DNA from: Verrucomicrobiales bacterium
GTDB lineage: Bacteria > Verrucomicrobiota > Verrucomicrobiia > Limisphaerales > UBA1100
Direction: 5' to 3'
DNA: 59,460 nucleotides
Assembly: GCA_005809105.1 (NCBI GenBank)
Contig: SYLI01000026.1
Coordinates: 1 to 59,460, forward strand
Made by a program: the position numbers and the translations under genes. Of this stretch, positions 53,390 through 59,460 are shown one piece after another. A model generated the notes under the pieces. It had not been told where the DNA came from. It did not search any database and was given only the letters and a program-made list of their open reading frames with translations. Within the stretch, counting starts at the first letter, position 1. Each line of letters opens with the position of its first letter.

Positions 53390-54729
53390 AGGAACCGGAA
53401 GGGCGAGTTTCTAAGGAAGTCGGAGAACAAATCCTCCACGCGCCCCGCGCGGGTTTCCTCCACCCGCTGGACGAGCGCGCCCACCGCCACCATCAACCCC
53501 AGCAGCACGGCAAAGTAGAGGCTAAAGGCGTTCCATTCCACCCCCGCCCAGTGCCATGACACGTGCTGCAGCGCGTCCAGAAAGATGCCCCACGCAATGG
53601 GCGAGATGCCCATCATGAGGCTGCCCGTGACCGAGTAGATGGCAAAGAAATGACTGCGGCCCATGCGCGGCACGGTGGCCATCGTGAGCCGTGTGAGCGC
53701 CATGCCAAAGACGGCCACGGAGAATCCTAGACCCAGATGCAGGGCGGTGACGGCCGCGAAACTGCGGGGCCACACGTTACCCGCCATCAAAAGCCAGCCG
53801 GCAACCCACAGGAAACACAAGGCCAGGGCCGTGTGCATGAGTGGCCGGCTACCGAAGCGGTCGAGCCGCGAGTCGAGCAACCACAGCGTTGCCAGTCCGC
53901 CGACGAACTTGGCGGAAGTGGCCAGCATCACCTGATCGTCGGGCATCGGCAGGGCGTCGCGTTTGAGAAACTTCACCAGAAACGCCATCAGGCCGCCTGC
54001 CATCAGCGCCCAGGCTAGGTTGACCCACAACAGCTTTCGGAACGGCCCGTGACGCAGGATGGCGCCCCACGGCACGGGATGCCGCAGAGCAGCCTCGTCC
54101 TCCGCCACCGGCGCGTCGGGAACGCGGTAGAGGAACCACAGGCTCACCAGGCCTGTGACGAGGCTGAACACGAACATCACCGCGAACTGCCGGTTCTGTG
54201 GATGCGCGCCCAGATACCACGCGGCCAGAAGGCTGGCCAGCAGGCTGCCCACATTGGCGCAGGCGTTTTCGCGCAGCAGGTAGCGCCCGCGAATCTCCTC
54301 GGGCACGAGCCCCGTGATCCAAGGGAACCAGCCGCAACTGGCGATGCCCCGCACCAAGTTGTAGAAGAGCAACATCGCCAAAACAACCGCCAGCTGGCTT
54401 TGAGGATTTAACACCCCGTGCAACAGCGGCACGGCCACGAGCCCCAGCACGAATACCTGGCGCAGCGTCCAGCCCGCGCAGACAAAGCGTTTGTATCCCA
54501 CCCGATTGACGTGGTCGGCCGCGGGAAGCTGGAAGACGGCCATGAGCGGCGTCATGCCCGCGATGAGGCCCATTACCGTCGCGCTCGCGCCCAGATTCTC
54601 CGCATAGAGAAAGATCGGGCTGTCCATGATCACGATGCAGGAGGGAAAATTGAGGAAGAAGAACCAGTACAGGTGATGAATCCCCGGCGGGAATCCCTGG
54701 CTGGTGGTCGCCTTGTTCAAGCGGGGCAA
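53374..54729 (-). CDS. MFS transporter of unknown substrate
   Basis: A 451-residue carrier with about twelve membrane helices: YWFFFLNFPSCIVIMDSPIF in helix 1, GLIAGMTPLMAVFQLPAADH, NLVRGIASCGWFPWITGLVP with EEIRGRYLLRENACANVG after it, and GLGFSVAVFGMALTRLTMAT. The EEIRGRYL motif recalls a verrucomicrobial MFS group often annotated only as MFS transporter. The start appears to be TTG 54729, because no ATG or GTG lies between it and an in-frame stop upstream. It follows ccsA by 24 nt and is probably last in the rho-resB-ccsA run. No substrate can be proposed. Confidence 0.85.
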   Translation of the reverse strand: MPRLNKATTSQGFPPGIHHLYWFFFLNFPSCIVIMDSPIFLYAENLGASATVMGLIAGMTPLMAVFQLPAADHVNRVGYKRFVCAGWTLRQVFVLGLVAVPLLHGVLNPQSQLAVVLAMLLFYNLVRGIASCGWFPWITGLVPEEIRGRYLLRENACANVGSLLASLLAAWYLGAHPQNRQFAVMFVFSLVTGLVSLWFLYRVPDAPVAEDEAALRHPVPWGAILRHGPFRKLLWVNLAWALMAGGLMAFLVKFLKRDALPMPDDQVMLATSAKFVGGLATLWLLDSRLDRFGSRPLMHTALALCFLWVAGWLLMAGNVWPRSFAAVTALHLGLGFSVAVFGMALTRLTMATVPRMGRSHFFAIYSVTGSLMMGISPIAWGIFLDALQHVSWHWAGVEWNAFSLYFAVLLGLMVAVGALVQRVEETRAGRVEDLFSDFLRNSPFRFLRGRD

Positions 54730-54753
54730 GAGGAGCCGAAGCCCGTGGCAGCG

Positions 54754-57045
54754 TCAAGCCGGCGGCTTCACGACACCGAGCAGTGCGCGGCCACTGGCCC
54801 AATATTGCAGCGGCAGGCAGCCCACGCCGATCACCACCAGCTGGCTGATGCCAAACCACTGGAGCGTCTGGAATGCCTCGTCCATGAACCCGTAGCTGTG
54901 CAGCCCGATGCCCAGCATGTTCACTCCAAACCACGACCACGCCGTGACGACATTGCCAAAGACCGCCAGATTCATCAGGCCCCGGTCGCGCACGATGCCG
55001 CCCCAGCGGCAGTGGAGGATGAGGACATTCCAGATGACGATGAGCAGCGCGCCATTCTCCTTCGCGTCCCATCCCCAGAACCGCCCCCAGGATTGGTCGG
55101 CCCAGATACCCCCCAGCACCGTGCCCACAAAGCTAAAGAGGGTCGCAAAACAGATGATGCCGTAGGTCATGCGCGTGAGCGCCTGCGCTGCCGATGCCTC
55201 CAAGGTGCGCGTGAGCGTCCCGCGCAACACGTACACCAGCGCCAGAAACCCCGCCAGAAAGGTTGCGGCGTATCCCAGCGTGATGCAGGTGACGTGCGTC
55301 GCCAACCAGAAGTTGGTGTCCAACACGGCGCGCATCATCTCCATGGTGTCACCCGCAAGGGCGAGGTGGTCGGCGATGATCAGCGTGGCAAACCCGATCG
55401 CGCCGGCCGTGCAGCTGCCGATGCCGTTGCGGAACACCCGTTCCAGCACCCAGCCCAGAAGCGCCGCGCCCCAGCCGACGAAAACGGCCGACGAGTAGAG
55501 ATTCGTCACCGGCGGCCGCCCTTCCAGCAGCATGCGTGTCACAATGCCAGCCGTGTGAATGCAAAACGCCAGACCCACGAGGTAGAAGGCCGTGCGCCGA
55601 AGCCAGCCGGACATATTGAGCCACGAAAACGCCGCGAAGAGCAGCGCCACCAGATAGAGCCTCATGCTCTTGACGAAGGGCGACGCGTGATTAAACGCCT
55701 GCTCGCGACGCGCCTTATTGAGATGCGCTTCGTATTTGTTTTCCCCAAGCCAAAGGTGGTATCGCCCAAGGGCGGCGGCAAATTCCTTGGGCTTGTTAGA
55801 AACGTACGCCGAACTCATGGCGCCCAATTCACGCAGCGCCGGCGGCACTTCGCCCGATTCGGCCGCCTCCAACACCGTGGCTCCCACCTTGGCCCAGTCG
55901 GGCTGCACAGGATCGCCCGGCGGAATCAGCCGCAGGTTGGCCCGCGATTCCATCGTTTGGTAGCGGGATTGCACCGACCACAAATGACGGGCCAGCCGCG
56001 CCTGCCGGGCGGGTTCCAGCGGCAGAAACGCCGCGAAGGCCGCGTCCACCATGCGATACTGTTCGCGCTCGGGCGCGGACATTTCCTCCAGACGCGCCTG
56101 ATTGGACTGGCGCACGTCGGCAATGGCTTCGGCCAGACGGGCGGCCAGCGCGCCATCATCCGCACTCAGTGGGCCTTCGCGCAGAATGCGCTCGCCGATG
56201 TGCTGGAAGAGCGAACCAAAGAACGCCTTGTCCTGCCCAGTCTCTTCAAGGAACTTTTCCAACTCACGGCTGCCCACGCGGCCGTCTGCAGCGACGCGGG
56301 AGAGTTCCGCCGCAAAGTCCTCCACGCCGACGGGCTGCTTGGCGGCCGGGCCGTGGTCCAAATCCAGCCGATTGGGTTGCAGACTGTAGCGGAGCTGCAC
56401 GTAAAGTTCCAGCACCTGCGCCAGCTTGTACTTGGAGCGCTCGTAGGGATTGCGCTGCTCCTCGGAAATCTTGTTGATGCGCTCGCCCTCGCGGTGCAGC
56501 TCCAGCAGATAGGGGCGCAGCTGCCTGAAGGTGTAAAACCGGAGGCCCGACTGATCCACCCCAAGCTCATCAAGCCCCAGTTCGCGCAGCAGCTCGGGGT
56601 GGTGTACGCGAAAGATGTGCCGCGTGTCAGCGCGGTCAGGCACCATCAACACCTCCATGAGCCACTCGGTGGGCCGCAGTGAATGTGGACGGCGGCCAAA
56701 TTGGTGCCACTTGCGGAAGGTGAGCCCCTTGCCGTCGCCGGTCGCTTCCAACTCCGCAAAAGTTCCCCACTGGCCCTTCGGGCCATTGCCCTCCAGAGGC
56801 ACCTTCAACTGGCCAGAGATTTGGAGCAGCGACGTGCGCGCCACCGTGTCCATGGGCTTGATCCTTCCGCCCAGCTGGATGGGAAGGCGGCCGAAGGACA
56901 CGTCGTCAAACGGACCGCGCGACTTGGGCGGCACCAACGCCGAGATCGCGTACAACGCCGCCACCACCAGCAGGGCCCAAGGCAGCACGCGCTGCCAGCG
57001 CGGGCCGGGTGCCGATTCGACCGGTTTGGATCCGGGAGATTTCAT
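54754..57045 (-). CDS. ccsA: CcsA-type cytochrome c biogenesis protein with long N-terminal extension
   Basis: A 763-residue protein of cytochrome c maturation system II, which moves heme outward and attaches it to CxxCH proteins. One membrane helix near residues 18-36 is followed by an exported domain of about 420 residues without recognised motifs, then about eight helices forming the CcsA core (about 470-755). The heme-handling WWD-type motif appears as WGRFWGWDAKENGALL, with flanking His residues in HTAGIVTRM, THVTCITLGY and GLHSYGF. ATG 57045 overlaps the resB stop as ATGA. It serves the secreted cytochromes encoded elsewhere in the window. Confidence 0.92.
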   Translation of the reverse strand: MKSPGSKPVESAPGPRWQRVLPWALLVVAALYAISALVPPKSRGPFDDVSFGRLPIQLGGRIKPMDTVARTSLLQISGQLKVPLEGNGPKGQWGTFAELEATGDGKGLTFRKWHQFGRRPHSLRPTEWLMEVLMVPDRADTRHIFRVHHPELLRELGLDELGVDQSGLRFYTFRQLRPYLLELHREGERINKISEEQRNPYERSKYKLAQVLELYVQLRYSLQPNRLDLDHGPAAKQPVGVEDFAAELSRVAADGRVGSRELEKFLEETGQDKAFFGSLFQHIGERILREGPLSADDGALAARLAEAIADVRQSNQARLEEMSAPEREQYRMVDAAFAAFLPLEPARQARLARHLWSVQSRYQTMESRANLRLIPPGDPVQPDWAKVGATVLEAAESGEVPPALRELGAMSSAYVSNKPKEFAAALGRYHLWLGENKYEAHLNKARREQAFNHASPFVKSMRLYLVALLFAAFSWLNMSGWLRRTAFYLVGLAFCIHTAGIVTRMLLEGRPPVTNLYSSAVFVGWGAALLGWVLERVFRNGIGSCTAGAIGFATLIIADHLALAGDTMEMMRAVLDTNFWLATHVTCITLGYAATFLAGFLALVYVLRGTLTRTLEASAAQALTRMTYGIICFATLFSFVGTVLGGIWADQSWGRFWGWDAKENGALLIVIWNVLILHCRWGGIVRDRGLMNLAVFGNVVTAWSWFGVNMLGIGLHSYGFMDEAFQTLQWFGISQLVVIGVGCLPLQYWASGRALLGVVKPPA

Positions 57046-58628
57046 GTCTCGCCACGGCGGCGGGCAAAGCCCACCAAGTGATAAAGGAACTGGTACAGCA
57101 GACCGCTCGCCACCATCAGGCAGCCGAAATACGGTGTCAACCATCCGGGATTGCGCACCACCTGCAATACCGTCTGCGAGGTGCTGCCCAGCTGGTTCTG
57201 GTTCATCTGAAACTGGTAGTAGGTCAGGCCGCCGTGGCGCAGCGGCTGGTTCATGGAAATGCGCTTCGTGAGGCTCACCCCTTCGGCCGCATCCTTCCCT
57301 CCGGCCGGATTCTCCAGCAAAACGGTGCTCTCAAAGTTCTTGGGGATCTCGGTGCCGGGATATTTTTGGTACTGCAAGTCCACCAGCGTGAGGGTGTGAG
57401 GGGTATAGTGGCGCGTATGCCGCAGCGCCAGGTGCCACTGGCCGTCCCCAACGGGCTGGGTGAGCTCGGCCTGAGCGGACACCAGCCAAGTGGACTTGTT
57501 GCCGTCGTTGGTCGTGATCTCAATCACGGCGGCGGGAATGTTGCGCTGATCGTTGGCCAGAGCCGGCGGCAGGGGCACGACAAATTTGTAGAAGTCGCCC
57601 AGCCGCCCGGTACTCACCTCCACCTGATACTTGCCAGCCAGCGCGTCCCACTCGTCGAGCATCGCCACCAGCGCGGGCTTGAACGTGCCGGGATTGTCCC
57701 GGGGAAGCGGGGCTTCCTCCACGCGCTTCTTGAAGTCCGCCAGCAGCTGGCGCAGTTCGGCAGCCGTCTCCTTCGTGGCACGGCCCGGATAAAAGTCGCT
57801 GGCAAAAAACTGCGCGAAAAACTGGCGCTGCTGCAGCTCGGGAAGGGAACCCCGAAGCTCATCCAGTTCGAGTTTCTCACCCCCATTGAGTTCGCCGCGC
57901 CGCTCCAGCTGCACCTTACGGCGTTCCTTTCCGGTGAAACGCTCGGCCTGCTGTGCGGCAAACCAGTCGGCAAACTGCTTGGCCGATTTGGGCGCGGCAT
58001 TGGGCCAGTAGCGGCGCGGCACGATGGTGAGGCCACGCAAGTCCGCCGTGGTGATGGTGTTGGTTTGCCGGAGGAGGTTCTCGGAGAGGGCGACGACCTG
58101 GTTGGTCGCATCGGAGGTGCGGGAAAGAAACACCAGCTCGTTGTTGTCAAACGACACCGAGTAGCCCCGCCGATCGCCGCGCTCCATGTGGATGAAGCTT
58201 TCCTCAGAGAGCAGGTCGGTGAGCAGCTGGCCCAGCAGCAGCGCCAGCACGCCGGTGTGGATGAGCAGGATGCCGCCCTTCTTCCAAGAGAGTGAAAAGC
58301 GCGCCACGTAGGCGCCCCCAAGATTGGCCAGCAGCACCACGCCTAGCAGGTAGCCTCCAGGAAACACGGGCCAGCGGCGATCACCCAAGATGCGTTCGGG
58401 CGGAATGGGATCGGTGGACGCACCGAAAATCTGGGCGGTTTTATTGAGCGCCGCCTCCATCCCCACTTGGTCCACAAAGAAAGATTTGAAGAAGCGATCC
58501 ACCGCGATCTTTTGGCCGAGCGGCTCCTGCGCCAGGGTTCCCAGAAAAACGACGACCAGCGAGAGGGCCAGCGTGGCTACGGTGAGCCGAAGCGACGTCA
58601 ATACCATGATGGCTTTGGGAAGCTTCAT
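57042..58628 (-). CDS. resB: ResB-like cytochrome c biogenesis protein
   Basis: A 528-residue ResB family protein, partner of CcsA. Membrane helices appear at about 8-30, 90-108 and 118-138, then a large exported domain (about 145-495), then a final helix (GCLMVASGLLYQFLYHL). The sequence GGILLIHTGVLALLLGQL with its His and MNQPLRHGGLTYYQFQMNQN near the C-terminus are typical of ResB. ATG 58628 overlaps the lipoprotein stop as ATGA and is preferred over GTG 58634. With ccsA it makes a complete CcsBA pair encoded by separate genes. Confidence 0.92.
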   Translation of the reverse strand: MKLPKAIMVLTSLRLTVATLALSLVVVFLGTLAQEPLGQKIAVDRFFKSFFVDQVGMEAALNKTAQIFGASTDPIPPERILGDRRWPVFPGGYLLGVVLLANLGGAYVARFSLSWKKGGILLIHTGVLALLLGQLLTDLLSEESFIHMERGDRRGYSVSFDNNELVFLSRTSDATNQVVALSENLLRQTNTITTADLRGLTIVPRRYWPNAAPKSAKQFADWFAAQQAERFTGKERRKVQLERRGELNGGEKLELDELRGSLPELQQRQFFAQFFASDFYPGRATKETAAELRQLLADFKKRVEEAPLPRDNPGTFKPALVAMLDEWDALAGKYQVEVSTGRLGDFYKFVVPLPPALANDQRNIPAAVIEITTNDGNKSTWLVSAQAELTQPVGDGQWHLALRHTRHYTPHTLTLVDLQYQKYPGTEIPKNFESTVLLENPAGGKDAAEGVSLTKRISMNQPLRHGGLTYYQFQMNQNQLGSTSQTVLQVVRNPGWLTPYFGCLMVASGLLYQFLYHLVGFARRRGET

Positions 58629-59143
58629 CGCCACTGGGGTGCGAGCCGGAGGAAAGCCTCGCGCTCGCGCCGTACAATCTCGGGGTCGCCCATGAGTTTG
58701 TAGAACCAGGTGAGGGTGGCGTCGCCAGCAACCAAGCCCAAGGTGAGTGCGGGTGTGCCGTCACGAAAATCGGTGCCATTGGCCTCCATGAGGCGCGCGC
58801 TGCTTTCGCCAAAGGACACAGCGGGAACAAGCGTCTTGAGTTGATCTTCGGTGGCGGGATCCAGATTAAGCTGCTTGCGCCAGCGATTGACATTGGCCAG
58901 CAGGCCGCCGCCGTCTCCCGCGAGCACCGTGAGCGTCACGGTGGCGGTTCCGTTCTGGTCGCGAATGAGATAACGCTGCTTTTCAGGGCCTGCCGAGGCG
59001 GCCAGACGCCAGTGTTCCGGCGGTTCGGTGTCGCGCGGGATGGAGTAGACGACCACCTGCGGCGGCCGGCATGACGCCGCCAGGATCGTCAGGCACATCG
59101 CCGCAAGCACGCCTGCGCCTGCAAACATCCAACGGCTCCTCAT
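58625..59143 (-). CDS. Lipoprotein linked to the cytochrome c biogenesis genes
   Basis: A 172-residue lipoprotein. MRSRWMFAGAGVLAAMC leads to lipobox LAASC with Cys25. The mature part has one domain with NGTATVTLTVLAGDGGGLLANVNRWR, LNLDPATEDQLKTLV and DGTPALTLGLVAGD, a compact alpha/beta pattern. I do not know its family name. It overlaps resB as ATGA and follows rho, so it is likely expressed with the heme-attachment genes and may act as an envelope accessory factor. AAGG lies directly before the ATG. Confidence 0.8.
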   Translation of the reverse strand: MRSRWMFAGAGVLAAMCLTILAASCRPPQVVVYSIPRDTEPPEHWRLAASAGPEKQRYLIRDQNGTATVTLTVLAGDGGGLLANVNRWRKQLNLDPATEDQLKTLVPAVSFGESSARLMEANGTDFRDGTPALTLGLVAGDATLTWFYKLMGDPEIVRREREAFLRLAPQWR

Positions 59144-59186
59144 CCTTGGGTTGAATCGATCACGTGAAAACCTGCCTGGAATTTGA

Positions 59187-59200
59187 CGGGGGAACCCCCG
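59187..59200 (-). terminator. Short GC hairpin after rho
   Basis: CGGGG-GAAC-CCCCG begins just after the rho stop codon. On the minus strand it is followed by only a weak T-rich stretch, so it may be an attenuator or pause site between rho and the lipoprotein gene rather than a full terminator. Confidence 0.3.
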
Positions 59201-59206
59201 GCAGAT

Positions 59207-59460
59207 TCACCGCTTCATCTCCATCGACATGAGGAAGGTGATGTTGTTGGAGGTGTTCTTGAGCTTGTTGAGCAGCAGCTCCATCGCCTCCACGGGGGGC
59301 ACATCGGTGAGCGCGCGCCGCAGCATGGACACCTTGTCAAACTCGGCAGGGTGGTAGAGCAGCTCCTCCTTGCGCGTGCCGGACATGGCGATGTTGATGG
59401 ACGGGAAGATGCGCCGGTCCACCAGCCCGCGGTCCAGATGCACCTCCATGTTGCCGGTGC
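59207..59460 (-). CDS. rho: Transcription termination factor Rho, C-terminal part (cut by window edge)
   Basis: RNA-dependent ATPase that ends transcription. The last 84 codons are visible: [20 protein letters not shown] at the edge, then [20 protein letters not shown] and [18 protein letters not shown], matching the R-loop/C-terminal region of bacterial Rho almost residue for residue. The N-terminal RNA-binding domain and the Walker motifs lie outside the window. The stop is at 59207; a lipoprotein gene starts 63 nt downstream on the same strand, so rho may lead the cytochrome c biogenesis operon. Confidence 0.96.
   Translation of the reverse strand, partial: TGNMEVHLDRGLVDRRIFPSINIAMSGTRKEELLYHPAEFDKVSMLRRALTDVPPVEAMELLLNKLKNTSNNITFLMSMEMKR

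Noticed and set aside
54418-56682. 754-residue plus-strand open frame
   Set aside because: Antisense to ccsA. The low stop density comes from high GC content; it is rich in Arg/His/Gln with no domain.
1-59460. CRISPR arrays, insertion sequences, prophage, toxin-antitoxin pairs
   Set aside because: No regularly spaced repeats, transposase or integrase motifs, or short paired toxin-antitoxin-like genes were found by reading both strands.

Overview
The window is GC-rich chromosomal DNA, most likely from a member of the Verrucomicrobiota (Pedosphaera/Limisphaerales-like). That placement is an inference. It rests on two sets of secreted planctomycete-type cytochrome (PSCyt/DUF1549/DUF1553) and Tat-exported DUF1501 proteins, a GYF-domain membrane protein, RNase HIII, a PPC-like domain of the verrucomicrobial type, and cytochrome c maturation system II. 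No phage, insertion sequence, CRISPR array or integrase was seen. Genes are packed densely, and many in the same strand overlap as ATGA.

Layout. 1-388: 5' end of tuf with a tRNA-Thr(GGT) gene upstream. 598-6338: rnhC diverging from mutY, a UPF0114 membrane protein, an anchored hypothetical protein, a GYF-domain membrane protein and a small lipoprotein. 6402-16762: an ECF sigma factor and a one-pass membrane protein with a PPC-like domain, transcribed away from a giant envelope protein of about 2,570 residues. 16794-24423: a metzincin lipoprotein, a PSCyt/F5-8/DUF1553 protein, a gutted methyltransferase remnant, an esterase and a DUF1501 protein. 24440-35413 (minus): a nitrate assimilation operon in the order transporter, PP2C-kinase fusion, cytochrome b, molybdopterin nitrate reductase, 4Fe-4S protein, Rieske protein, NirA and a CysJ-like flavoprotein, with a divergent LysR regulator. 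36589-48176: a catabolic-looking run with a PQQ-type sugar dehydrogenase fused to cytochrome c, a creatininase-family amidase, an MFS carrier, the second PSCyt/DUF1501 pair and a beta-helix protein. 48194-51616: sdhCAB. 51788-53359: a small lipoprotein and an L,D-transpeptidase. 53374-59460 (minus): the 3' end of rho, a lipoprotein, resB, ccsA and an MFS carrier.

How it fits together. The heme c proteins (CxxCH in three secreted proteins) need the ResB/CcsA maturation genes near the right edge. The nitrate operon looks self-contained: uptake, reduction to nitrite through a chain that seems membrane- and quinol-linked, then reduction to ammonia by NirA paired with a flavoprotein.

Most notable points. 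(1) A sigma factor / membrane sensor / giant protein module with repeat-rich operator-like DNA between the divergent genes; the giant protein carries an internal signal-peptide-like segment and so looks like two fused proteins. (2) An in-frame TAA in the nitrate-operon cytochrome b that cuts off a cysteine-bearing tail, which remains open in frame up to 3 nt before the next gene. (3) A recurring promoter pattern, TTGNNN-N16-18-TAGNNT ending 6-8 nt before an ATG or GTG, that points to leaderless transcripts. (4) Matching N-terminal tags on NirA and its flavoprotein partner. (5) A methyltransferase gene with its catalytic core deleted.
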